From: an uncultured Clostridia bacterium
GTDB taxonomy: Bacteria; Bacillota; Clostridia; Christensenellales; Aristaeellaceae
NCBI GenBank assembly: GCA_947600345.1
Contig: CANQGC010000084.1
Span: forward strand, 1-10,376
Length of the DNA stretch: 10,376 bases
Reading direction: 5' to 3'
Within the stretch, counting starts at the first letter, position 1. Every line of letters starts with the position of its first letter. The translations under genes were made by a program, and so were the position numbers. Under the pieces are notes generated by a model. That model ran no database searches and was not told the origin of the DNA. It worked only from the letters and a program-made list of their open reading frames with translations. This document shows, piece by piece, positions 1-7,032 of this stretch.

Positions 1-684
1 GGAGTCCAGCCCGACGCCCTCCAGCGCGGCGGCACAGTCGTTGGAAAGCAGCGTGTAGGCGAAGGAGAGCACGGCGTTTACGTTGTCCAGCGGCGGGCGG
101 CGGCTGCGCTCGCGGAAGGAGAAGGACTCCTTCTGGTTCAGGATCATGCCGTCGAAGGCGGAGAAGTAGCGCGCCGAGGCCTCGCCCTCCAGGCCGCGCA
201 GCGAATCCAGGTTCTCGGCGGCGGAGATGGCGGGGAGCTGCTCGCGCAGCTGCAGGGAGACGCGCTTCATTGCCTCCGCGTCTACGCGCAGCGCGTGGTC
301 CCGCAGCGTGCGCTCCAGCATCCAGCGGTCGTTGTAGATCTTGCCGAATATGAAGTTGCGGGCGATGCGGCAGCTCCGCGCGGGGTCGTCGGAGATTCGG
401 TACTGCTCCTTGCGCAGCAGCACGTTGCCGCGGTCCTCGCCGCAGCTTCGGGCGAGGAAGCGGCCGTTGGGGGTGAAGAAGCTCAGCTGGATGCCGCGCT
501 TCGCGCACGCACCCATCAGCGCCGGGCTCGCGCCCTTGTAGGAGAAGCTGACGATGGATTCGAGCATCGCCAGCGGAAACTGGCCGCGCCGCTCGTCATC
601 GGCGAGCACGACCACGTTCTCGTTTTCCAGGGCGAGGTAGCTGTCCTCGCTGGTGACGAACAGCGTGTTCAGGAGCTTTCGCAT
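1..684 (-). CDS. cas1: CRISPR-associated endonuclease Cas1, type I-C (partial, C-terminus beyond left edge)
   Basis: Cas1 is the integrase subunit that, with Cas2, inserts new spacers into the CRISPR array. The 228 residues visible begin MRKLLNTLFV and follow the type I-C Cas1 pattern: an N-terminal beta-rich domain (about 1-75, with QFPLAMLESIVSFSY near 35-49), then the helical catalytic domain. GLEGEAS at 164-170 carries the first conserved metal-binding glutamate (E166, by family knowledge). The later catalytic His and Asp lie outside the window. The ATG at 684 is preceded by GGGAGG at 5 nt and overlaps the end of cas4 by 16 nt, which implies translational coupling. The reading frame is open to the edge, with no frameshift seen. 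I translated this frame by hand from the minus strand. Confidence 0.96.
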   Translation of the reverse strand, partial: MRKLLNTLFVTSEDSYLALENENVVVLADDERRGQFPLAMLESIVSFSYKGASPALMGACAKRGIQLSFFTPNGRFLARSCGEDRGNVLLRKEQYRISDDPARSCRIARNFIFGKIYNDRWMLERTLRDHALRVDAEAMKRVSLQLREQLPAISAAENLDSLRGLEGEASARYFSAFDGMILNQKESFSFRERSRRPPLDNVNAVLSFAYTLLSNDCAAALEGVGLDS

Positions 685-1337
685 GTGTCCTCCCGCATCT
701 GGGTTCGAAGGTAGTGGCCGACGCTGGGCAGCTTGCTCAGCTTCGGCAGGCAGACGTCCTTCAGCGAGCAGGCGTTGCAGCCCTTCGAGGGCTTCGCCCT
801 GGGCGTGTGGCCGCGCTCGCGAAGCGCCTGCATCTCGGCAAGCATCTCCTCCACGCGGCCGCGCAGCTCGGGCATGAACTCCACGCGCTCGCGCCGGCGG
901 GTCTCGCCATAGAACAGGCTGCCCTCGGGGACGTCGCACAGCAGCATCTCCTCCAGGCAGAGCGCCTGGGCGCAGAGCTGGAGGATGTCCGCGTCGCCGG
1001 GCTTGGGAGAACCGCGCTTGTACTCCACGGGGTAGGGCCGCCAAAGACCATCGCGCCCGGCCAGGGAGACGCCCTTCGGGTCGCTGTGGAACTCCACCAC
1101 GTCGCAGACGCCGGTCAGGTTCAGCCGCCGGGACTGCACGCGAAGCCCCCGGGCGATCAGCAGATCGCCCCGGGATTCGAATTGCTCCGCGTCGTGGGCG
1201 CGGCGGTGAAAGAGGTCGCCGTCCACGGTTCGCTCGTTGTCCGCCCACTGCTCCTCGATGTGGATCAGCGCCCACTGGCGGCGGCAGAAGGCGAAGTGCT
1301 GCAGCTCCGAAAGCTGGATGGGCTCCCGCTCGCTCAC
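669..1337 (-). CDS. cas4: Cas4 exonuclease, type I-C (Dna2/RecB-like, Fe-S)
   Basis: Cas4 trims and checks the PAM of prespacers before Cas1-Cas2 integration. The 222-aa protein shows the family signature LSELQHFAFCRRQWALIHIE near 9-28, D79 and E105 with K107 (PVEYKRG, the RecB-type nuclease core), Q120, and the Fe-S cysteines C18, C187, C190 and C196. The nuclease and cluster residues therefore all look intact. The start is taken as GTG at 1337, whose GTGA overlaps the cas7 TGA; this gives about ten residues before the conserved LS, as in relatives. No in-frame ATG exists nearby. A CTG six codons upstream is 7 nt after GGAGG and is a less likely alternative. The gene ends with a 16-nt overlap into cas1. 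Confidence 0.95.
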   Translation of the reverse strand: MSEREPIQLSELQHFAFCRRQWALIHIEEQWADNERTVDGDLFHRRAHDAEQFESRGDLLIARGLRVQSRRLNLTGVCDVVEFHSDPKGVSLAGRDGLWRPYPVEYKRGSPKPGDADILQLCAQALCLEEMLLCDVPEGSLFYGETRRRERVEFMPELRGRVEEMLAEMQALRERGHTPRAKPSKGCNACSLKDVCLPKLSKLPSVGHYLRTQMREDTCESS

Positions 1338-2218
1338 GCCATGCGCGTGCAGTGCACGCCCTCCGGAATCCTGGATTCGTCGACTTCGACCCGGTAGTCG
1401 GCGAAGCTGCGGGCGGGGGCGGTGGGGTCGATGCGTGCCACCTTCACCGCGTCGAAGAGCTTGTGGGCGGGGGCGTTGCCCAGCTCGCTGTCGTGCTTGA
1501 ACACGATCAGCTCGCGCACGGCCATCATGCCCCGGGCGGCGGAGCGGTCGTTCTCGAACATGTTGAGGATCGCCTGCCAGAGCAGCGCGAGGTCCTCCTC
1601 GCTGAAGCCGGTGGTCTTGCGGGCGAGGTTCGCGGAGACGAAGCCCTCGCAGCGGTACAGCCCGTAGGGGACGATGTGCTTGCGGCCCATCTCGGTGCCC
1701 TTCTTCTCGGCGTCGGCCTCGGTGGTGATGGCCACGCGGGTGATGGTGACCTCCTGGGGCACGATGGGGTCGATGCTCTGGGCGAAGCCCAGCTGCACCG
1801 GGCCGCGCACCTGGCCGCAGTTCAGCGCTGCCTTGACGAAGGTGGTCATCACCGCGCCGAAGGTGCGCACGTCGAAGAAGTTGCCGCACATGAAGTTCAT
1901 GATCTTGCGGTCGGCGTCCGGGTCGGCCTTCTTGAGACCCTTCAGGTCGGTGCAGCCGATGTAATCCAGCGCCTTCTTATCGAGGGTGTTGAGCGGCACG
2001 TCCTCCTGGATGTAGATGCCGTAGCCCGGCTCCCCCTCCTTGACGGTGGCCACGTAGTTGCGGATCTTGCGCTTGAGGCAGACGTCGGTCACCAGGCCGA
2101 GGCCGGTCTCGGGGTCGATGCGGGGCATGTTGCCCGCGTCGGGGTCGCCGTTGGGGTTGCCGTTCTCCACGTCGAACAGAATGATAAAGTCGTAGCGATT
2201 CTGGATGGGCTCGGACAT
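1334..2218 (-). CDS. cas7: Cas7c (Csd2), type I-C Cascade backbone subunit
   Basis: This is the RAMP-fold subunit that polymerises along the crRNA spacer to form the Cascade filament and supports target binding. At 294 aa it is normal length for Csd2. The N-terminus contains RYDFIILFDVENGNPNGDPD and RIDPETGLGLVTDVCLKRKIR, the family hallmark, and the C-terminus has SFADYRVEVDESRIPEGVHC. The ATG at 2218 lies one base after the cas8c TGA, with GGAGG about 9 nt upstream inside the cas8c end. It overlaps the cas4 start by 4 nt. Nothing is missing or broken. Confidence 0.97.
   Translation of the reverse strand: MSEPIQNRYDFIILFDVENGNPNGDPDAGNMPRIDPETGLGLVTDVCLKRKIRNYVATVKEGEPGYGIYIQEDVPLNTLDKKALDYIGCTDLKGLKKADPDADRKIMNFMCGNFFDVRTFGAVMTTFVKAALNCGQVRGPVQLGFAQSIDPIVPQEVTITRVAITTEADAEKKGTEMGRKHIVPYGLYRCEGFVSANLARKTTGFSEEDLALLWQAILNMFENDRSAARGMMAVRELIVFKHDSELGNAPAHKLFDAVKVARIDPTAPARSFADYRVEVDESRIPEGVHCTRMA
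1345..1364 (-). promoter_or_regulatory. Displaced ribosome site plus small hairpin before cas4
   Basis: On the minus strand GGAGG (1364-1360) is followed directly by a perfect 6-bp stem with a 3-nt loop (GCGTGC-ACT-GCACGC, 1359-1345), then 7 nt, then the cas4 GTG. The linear spacing of 20 to 21 nt is too long for ordinary initiation. If the hairpin folds, the effective spacing is about 7 nt. This arrangement is seen directly; its function is inference. Simple coupling to cas7 termination is the alternative. Confidence 0.45.
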
Positions 2219-2219
2219 C

Positions 2220-2600
2220 TCAGTTCTCCTCCTTCTTTTGTTCTAAATTCGGTTTGTATTCGAGCTTTAGCGCCTGATGGTAGTAGCCGATTTGAAACAC
2301 GCCCTGTTCCTGCAAGCTCAGACGGTTTGGCATATTGTCTCCAATGCCGTTGTAAATCTGCTTGACCAGGTCGCCATAGAATTTTTGATCTTGGGGCTTC
2401 AGCTTTTTGAAGTGCGCCTGATGCAGATTGACCAATATGGGGAAGATCACGGCGGGGGTGGAGCTTGCCGAATTGAAGTAGCGGTCTCGAATGGTCGTGT
2501 TGATGCTGTAGTTCGCCGCTTTGAGTTGGGCGCGCTCGAGCACCGCGAACAGCCGCCCGAGCAGGTAGGGAATGCTGGTGTTATTCTCGTTGAGTGCCAC
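2220..2600 (-). CDS. cas11c: Cas11c small Cascade subunit, internal translation product of cas8c
   Basis: In type I-C systems the small subunit Cas11 is made from a ribosome site inside cas8c (established in the literature on type I-C Cascade). Here the in-frame GTG at 2600 (cas8c codon 466) follows a perfect AAGGAGG with 8 nt spacing, the best ribosome site inside the gene that I found. The product is 126 aa, roughly 14 kDa: it begins (M)ALNENNTSIPYLLGRLFAVLE, continues through INTTIRDRYFNSASSTPA, and shares the cas8c TGA. It would bind along the Cascade belly and stabilise the non-target strand and the Cas7 filament. An in-frame TTG two codons upstream is too close to the ribosome site. Confidence 0.8.
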   Translation of the reverse strand: MALNENNTSIPYLLGRLFAVLERAQLKAANYSINTTIRDRYFNSASSTPAVIFPILVNLHQAHFKKLKPQDQKFYGDLVKQIYNGIGDNMPNRLSLQEQGVFQIGYYHQALKLEYKPNLEQKKEEN

Positions 2601-3995
2601 TTGCAAAGCCTCCTTGTATTCTGGATAGCGGGCGCAGCCCGCGGTATTTCGGATGAGGTACGCCTTGACGATGGCCGCCTTGCCCCGGGAGAGCTCGTCG
2701 CCTGCGCGCAGGCGAAGCTGCACCTGGGTGTAGAGCGTCTCCGGGTAGGGCGCGCCGGAGAGGATCGCGCGCATCGTCTCGCCCGGCAGCCGGGGCAGGG
2801 GAGACTTGTCGCGCGCGTTTTGGTTCACCGTCTCGCTCAGCAGCCGCCACAGGGGCAGCGATTCCTGGGTGTCGTAGGCCGGGCGCACGATCTCCAACCG
2901 CTCGTAGTGCTCCCGCATGTGCTCCACGAAGGCGCCGAAGCTGTCGCAGAGGAAGAAGCGCACCGAGAGCCGCGCGGCGTTCGGCGCGAGACCGAGGATG
3001 TAGAAGCGGTTCTCCGGATGCAGCGGAACGCCGTTCCAGTCCACAGGTTGGCCGCTGGCGAGCTTCTTCATGGCGTCGGTGAGGTCGCGCTGGGAGAAGG
3101 TGTCGCTGTCCCCGCCGTTGAGCATGAAGCTGAAGCACATCGGATAGGCCGGCTCGGCGTCCTCCGCCCAGAATACGACGGTGGTGTCGCCCAGAAGGAC
3201 GCGATTCTTCTCATTGCCGATCAGCCAGTTCAGCGCCGCGCCGTAGGCGAAGGCCGCGCGGGCGCTCACCGGGGCGTTTGCGCCCTGGCCCTCGTCGTGG
3301 GCGTAGGACTCGAAGGCGCGGGCGTTGAAGGACACCAGCGACGTGCCCGTGGGCTGGCCCCCGCGCACGCCCTTGATCGCCGGGTGCAGCACCGCGATGG
3401 GCCCGCGCTCGCCGGTCACCAGGCAGCGCATCTCCGGGGCGTCCGCATTCTCACCGTAGGCGTCGTCCCATGCCTGCCGAAGCTCGGGAATGTCCTGGGC
3501 GAATTCGCCGCCGTGCATGAACACCAGGTTCGCGCCGGAGGTGATCTCCTCCCGGCAATCTTCCAGCGCGGCGCACCTGTCCGCCTCCTCGGGTCTCCAG
3601 CGCTCGAAGAAGCGCAGGATCGCCTTCGCGGCGGGGTGATCGCAGCCGGAGAGCAGCGCTTCATGAAGCTCTTTGCACGCGGCGAAGCAGTTGCGCGCGC
3701 GCTCGGGCTTGCCCTTCTGGTCGACGCCCAGCAGGTAGCTGGAGTTGTCGCAGAGGAAGTTGGCGGCGATGCCTACGGTGCGCTTGACCGGCGCGGGCAC
3801 GTTCATCCTCCGCGGCGCGAAGACTTCCTTCTTGCCGCGCATCGTGGGCACCAGCAGCGACACCGCGCGCACGAGCTCGCCAGAATCATTGATTTGCAGC
3901 GCATAGGATACGTTCACCGGCTGCCAGCCGGGGCGCTCCAATTCGCCCTTCTCCGCCAGGCGGTCGTAGAGCTCGACCAGCGCTTGCAGGATCAT
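2220..3995 (-). CDS. cas8c: Cas8c (Csd1), type I-C Cascade large subunit
   Basis: Cas8c recognises the PAM and recruits Cas3 to the Cascade-bound target. At 591 aa it has usual family length. The start MILQALVELYDRLAEKG is typical. The core block at about 191-260 (CLVTGERGPIAVLHPAIKGV, SFNARAFESYAHDEGQGANAPVS, then ALNWLI) and GDTTVVFWAE at 269-278 are Csd1 hallmarks. The ATG overlaps the cas5c stop (ATGA, 4 nt), with GAGG 7 nt upstream. The same frame stays open farther upstream through cas5c, but that extension has no family match. The last 126 codons also encode Cas11c from an internal start. The 3' part (about 2222-2640) is visibly more AT-rich than the rest of the gene. Confidence 0.97.
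   Translation of the reverse strand: MILQALVELYDRLAEKGELERPGWQPVNVSYALQINDSGELVRAVSLLVPTMRGKKEVFAPRRMNVPAPVKRTVGIAANFLCDNSSYLLGVDQKGKPERARNCFAACKELHEALLSGCDHPAAKAILRFFERWRPEEADRCAALEDCREEITSGANLVFMHGGEFAQDIPELRQAWDDAYGENADAPEMRCLVTGERGPIAVLHPAIKGVRGGQPTGTSLVSFNARAFESYAHDEGQGANAPVSARAAFAYGAALNWLIGNEKNRVLLGDTTVVFWAEDAEPAYPMCFSFMLNGGDSDTFSQRDLTDAMKKLASGQPVDWNGVPLHPENRFYILGLAPNAARLSVRFFLCDSFGAFVEHMREHYERLEIVRPAYDTQESLPLWRLLSETVNQNARDKSPLPRLPGETMRAILSGAPYPETLYTQVQLRLRAGDELSRGKAAIVKAYLIRNTAGCARYPEYKEALQVALNENNTSIPYLLGRLFAVLERAQLKAANYSINTTIRDRYFNSASSTPAVIFPILVNLHQAHFKKLKPQDQKFYGDLVKQIYNGIGDNMPNRLSLQEQGVFQIGYYHQALKLEYKPNLEQKKEEN
2609..2615 (-). promoter_or_regulatory. Internal ribosome binding site for Cas11c
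   Basis: AAGGAGG on the minus strand lies inside cas8c, 8 nt before the in-frame GTG at 2600. It matches the anti-Shine-Dalgarno sequence fully and decides the Cas11c start. Confidence 0.8.
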
Positions 3996-4648
3996 CGAAC
4001 CACCTCGCAGTCCTTCGTGAGATCGATCACGCCGTTGACCATCTGGGCGCGGAAGAAGGTTGGCTGAATGTCCTCGGGGTTGGTATAGTCCATGTCGTAG
4101 AGCATCCAGCCCAGGTCGCGGGTCTCGGGGATGGCGGGGATGTCGCCGCCCTCCCACAGCCCGAAGTGGGCAGTGCATTCCCGGCAGCCCAGGTAGGGCT
4201 GGGAGTAGCATTGCCCCTTGCGCAGCCTCCGCTCGGTCATGCACTGAAACTTGGCCGGGCTGTCGGTGGGGCCAGCCCGGTCGGTCATCTCGAAGTGGGC
4301 CTCGAACACGTAGTGTACATCCTTCAGCATCAGCGCCGCGCGCTGCTGGATGTCCTGGGACGTGGCGATGTAGAGGGGATCGGCCCTGCCGTTGACCGCC
4401 GCGAGCAGGTTGCTCGCCGAGATCTTCGATTTGACTTCGTTGCGCCGGAGGTTCGTAAAGCGGATGGGATTGAGCACGTAAATCCGATCGACGATCCATT
4501 TCATCCCAGGGTGAAAGAATACGCTTTCGATCATCCCCCGCGCCGCGCTGGGCGTGGGCACGTCGTAAGACGCCCGTTCCACCTTCATCTCTGGCCGGGT
4601 GAAGAGGGCATAGTCGCCCCACACTTCCATCTTGATGGGCAAGTACAT
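3992..4648 (-). CDS. cas5c: Cas5c (Cas5d), type I-C crRNA-processing endoribonuclease and Cascade subunit
   Basis: In type I-C, Cas5c replaces Cas6: it cleaves pre-crRNA in the repeat and stays bound to the crRNA 5' handle. The protein is 218 aa from the ATG at 4648 (MYLPIKMEVWGDYALFTRPE). It shows VPTPSAARGMIESVF near 30-44, the QQRAALMLKDVHYVFEAHF helix-strand region near 101-119 and SQPYLGCRECTAHFGLW near 149-165, all typical of the family. I did not assign catalytic residues. An upstream ATG at 4780 would add 44 residues that look like translated intergenic DNA. The chosen start has a GGAAG-type ribosome site. The stop overlaps cas8c by 4 nt. It is the first gene after the unusual 153-bp gap behind cas3. 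Confidence 0.96.
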   Translation of the reverse strand: MYLPIKMEVWGDYALFTRPEMKVERASYDVPTPSAARGMIESVFFHPGMKWIVDRIYVLNPIRFTNLRRNEVKSKISASNLLAAVNGRADPLYIATSQDIQQRAALMLKDVHYVFEAHFEMTDRAGPTDSPAKFQCMTERRLRKGQCYSQPYLGCRECTAHFGLWEGGDIPAIPETRDLGWMLYDMDYTNPEDIQPTFFRAQMVNGVIDLTKDCEVVR

Positions 4649-4801
4649 CACTTCCTTTCTCTTGTGTTGTCTCAATCGCGCATTTTGGCAAGTACGATTC
4701 GTCAGTATAATTATACTACGATTGGAATTATTGCGTTCAGCATTAGGTGGGAAGAGAATTACCCAGTATGTAGTTTTCAAGGTTCGCGGTTGGGTGCTGC
4801 C
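4649..4801 (-). other. AT-rich 153-bp gap between cas3 and cas5c
   Basis: Type I-C operons usually pack cas3 and cas5 tightly; here 153 bp of noncoding, distinctly AT-rich DNA separates them. It contains the TATAAT palindrome (4704-4717) and, on the minus strand, CCTTGAAAACTACATA (within 4784-4767). I see no CRISPR repeat, terminator with a U-run, or convincing small gene in it. Confidence 0.7.
4704..4717 (-). promoter_or_regulatory. Candidate -10 / operator palindrome ahead of cas5c
   Basis: AGTATAATTATACT is a perfect 14-bp palindrome; outside it TCGT and ACGA also pair, with one extra C at 4703. It contains a consensus TATAAT on both strands (minus copy 4715-4710), which would give a transcript start about 50 nt before cas5c. 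The -35 on the minus strand is weak (TGAACG, 18-bp spacer). On the plus strand TTGGCA at 4685 with a 15-bp spacer could drive RNA antisense to cas3. Promoter role is inferred; a repressor site is the alternative. Confidence 0.45.
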
Positions 4802-6943
4802 TCAAATGAACAGCGCGTTGCCGGTTTCGTATTTGAGCGTCAGGCCGCGCGCCTCGTCGTAGAGGGAGGAATCGGCGAGGATGAACGCGCCGCTGGGCGT
4901 GCGCTCCAGCTTGCCGGATTCATAGAGTCCTTTCAAAGCGTCTCGGTAGACGTTGACCGCGCTGCGGCTCAGCTTCCGCATCAGCGACCGGTTGACTTCG
5001 CCCGCGCGCAGCGCGTCGAGCAGCTTCGCGTTGCCGTCCCTGCCCTCCGTGGGGATGTAGACGGGCGTCGCATCGTCGTCGATGACGTGAAAACGCTCGC
5101 TCACATCGCGGAACTGAAATTCAGCGCACAGCGCCAGGATGTTTCGATAATCGATGGCTTTGCGGCCCATCAGGTTGCGCAGCGCCGTGAAGTAGGCGCG
5201 GATGGCCTCGGGGGAGTCGACCTCCGGGTGGTCGTCGAGGATGATACCCGTGACGTCGGCGTTCTGCTGGATCATCGGCGGCGACTTCCCCTCGGCCCGG
5301 AAGACGTGCACCGGGCAATCCTCCGCCGGGCGCCTGCCCTCGCGGTTGCAGCGGCCCGCGGCCTGGAGGATGGAGTCCAGCCCCGCCAGCTCGCGCCAGA
5401 CCTCGGGGAAGTCCACGTCGACGCCCGCCTCGATCAGGGAGGTCGAGATCACCCGGCAGACCTCGCCAGCATCCAGCCTGCGCCTGATCTCGGCCAGCGC
5501 GGCGCTGCGGTGTTCCGCGGTCATTCGCGTGGAGAGGTGGAAGCGCCTGTCCTCGGGCAGCATCTCCCACAGCGCCTGCGCCCGGGCGCGGGTGTTGACG
5601 ATGCAGAGCACCTGCTCGCGCTTCGCCAGCGCCTCGGCCAGCGCATCGTCGCCCAGCTTGCCGTGCCAGGCGAAGCGCACGCGGCGGAAGGTCTCGGCCA
5701 TGCCGCCCGCGTTCGGGCAGAGCTCGCGCACGGGGAGCCCGGGCGCAAACTCGCCCAGCATCCCCTCCAGCGCGGGCTGGGTGGCCGTGCAGAGCACCGC
5801 GCTGACGCGGTAGTGCTTCGCCAGCTCCGCGATGGCCGCCACGCATGGGCGCAGGTAGTTGAGCGGAATCTGCTGCGCCTCGTCGAAGATCACCACCGAC
5901 TCCGCGATGTTGTGGAGCTTCCGGCAGCGGGAGCCCCGCGACGCGAACAGCGATTCGAAGAACTGCACGGCGGTGGTGACGATCACCGGCGCGTCCCAGT
6001 TCTCGGTGGCGAGCTTCTGTCGAAGCAAATGCTCGTCGCAGTCCTCGCCGTCGAAGTCCACGTTGGAGTGGTGCTCGACCACGTTTTCCGCGCCGAGGAT
6101 GCCGCGGAAGACCTCCGCGTTCTGCTCGATGATGCTGGTGAAGGGGATCACGTAGATCACGCGCTTCAGGCCGTGGCGCGCGGCGTGGGCCAGCGCGAAG
6201 GCCAGCGAGGAGATCGTCTTGCCGCCGCCGGTGGGCACCGTCAGCGTGAACAGCCCGGGCTCCCTCGCCGCGCCGTCCAGGCAGCGCTGCAGAATCTCGC
6301 TCCTGCGGGTGTTCAGCGCGCCTTCCGGCTGCGCCAGTCAGGGCGCGACGTGGGTGCGCAGCTTCTCCAGCAGCGCCGCCATCGGCTCCCCGCCGCCGCG
6401 CGCCGCCTCGCCCTGGAGGAAGCGCTCCGTGTCGAGGAAGTCCGCGTCCACCAGGCAGGAGAAGAGCATCCGCGTGTAAAATTGCCCGGCGAAGCCGTCT
6501 CGGAGATCGAGCCAGGCGGGGAAGGAAAGTTTCGGATCGATGGCGATCTCCCCGCGCCAGGCGGAGTAGTCGAGCGAGCCGGTAAGCTCCTTCTTGCAGC
6601 GCCCGTAGAGCGTGCCGTCGTCCTTCGTAGACACCTTGCCGCCCATGTTCATCAGCCCCGCGTGGTGGCCCGCCACGGCGAACGCGGCAAACGGGTCGCC
6701 CAGGTCTTTGGCCTCCTTCGCCCCGGCGGTGGAGTGGTCCACCTTCGGCGCATGTGCCGGGTCGTTCATACGGCGCTGTCCATCGGGGCTGTACTTGCCC
6801 AGGTCGTGCAACAGCCCCGCCCGCCGCGCATGCGCCCCGCCGCCAAAGGGCGCGGCGAACTCTTCAGCGAGAGCGGCGACGCCCTCCAGGTGGTCCTTCA
6901 GCGGCTGAAGGCTTCCATCCTCCCGCTTGTGTGCGATAAACAT
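4802..6943 (-). pseudogene. cas3: cas3 (type I-C helicase-nuclease) interrupted by one in-frame TGA
   Basis: Cas3 is recruited by Cascade to nick, unwind and degrade target DNA. The frame is 714 codons including the final TGA, and codon 202 (6338-6340) is TGA. Before it lies an intact HD nuclease domain: H18, HD at 46-47 with K50, H70 (VDHS), HH at 93-94, and SCLVDADFLDTE at 161-172. After it, in the same frame, come LNTRRSEIL, then the SF2 helicase: Walker A TGGGKT 238-243, DEAQ 354-357, TAT 386-388, STSLIEAGVDVDFP 500-513 and QAAGRCNREGR 527-537. All motifs look functional, so the stop appears recent, or is read through, or is a sequence error. The helicase part has no ribosome site of its own; the first plausible start, GTG at 6238, falls two codons before Walker A. 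The start ATG at 6943 has AAAGGAG 9 nt upstream. Confidence 0.9.
6338..6340 (-). other. Premature TGA codon between HD and helicase domains of cas3
   Basis: Minus-strand context is CCC TGA CTG: HVAP-stop-LAQPEGALNTRR. Both sides stay in one frame and match Cas3, so a single substitution, not a frameshift, explains it. A C after UGA is known as a weak termination context. TGG (Trp) or CGA (Arg) are one-base ancestors. Confidence 0.9.
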
Positions 6944-6963
6944 GCGAACACACTCCTTTCTCC

Positions 6964-7001
6964 TTAAGGTAATACCGCCGTTCTGTGTGGTGTTGCCTTA
7001 A
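6964..7001. promoter_or_regulatory. Inverted repeat at the cas3 transcription start (candidate operator)
   Basis: TTAAGGTAATACC (6964-6976) and GGTGTTGCCTTAA (6989-7001) form 13-bp arms matching at 11 positions around a 12-bp spacer. Read as plus-strand RNA, the two mismatches become U-G pairs. The repeat begins 2 bp after the candidate cas3 -10 and ends just before the ribosome site, a classic repressor position. A hairpin in the cas3 leader is the alternative. Confidence 0.5.
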
Positions 7002-7003
7002 CA

Positions 7004-7032
7004 ATCATATCATAATCATCGACGAATGTACA
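7004..7032 (-). promoter_or_regulatory. Candidate cas3 promoter
   Basis: On the minus strand TGTACA (7032-7027, 4 of 6 to the -35 consensus), a 17-bp spacer and TATGAT (7009-7004) precede cas3 by about 55 nt of leader. A second TATGAT overlaps just upstream. No other good promoter is seen before cas3. Confidence 0.5.

Noticed and set aside
2277..4067. 596-codon plus-strand frame opposite cas8c
   Set aside because: Shadow of cas8c with the same biased composition and no ribosome site or motif.
4649..4780. N-terminal extension of cas5c by 44 residues from an ATG at 4780
   Set aside because: The extra residues match nothing in Cas5c and cover the AT-rich gap and palindrome; the ATG at 4648 gives the family N-terminus and has its own ribosome site.
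4649..4801. Possible degenerate CRISPR repeat or solo repeat in the gap
   Set aside because: TTGAAAAC faintly resembles a repeat end, but there is no type I-C style palindrome and no second copy.
4632..4862. 76-codon plus-strand frame across the gap (possible small protein or anti-CRISPR)
   Set aside because: It begins and ends inside cas genes on the opposite strand, starts with a rare codon and lacks a convincing ribosome site.
6338..6340. Selenocysteine or reassigned TGA
   Set aside because: Neighbouring genes terminate properly at TGA, often overlapping the next start, and Cas3 linkers are not known selenoprotein sites.
4166..6967. 933-codon open frame on the plus strand opposite cas3 and cas5c
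   Set aside because: It is antisense to clear cas genes, has low-complexity Arg/Ala/Val/Leu-rich sequence and no family features; long shadows are expected in GC-rich DNA.
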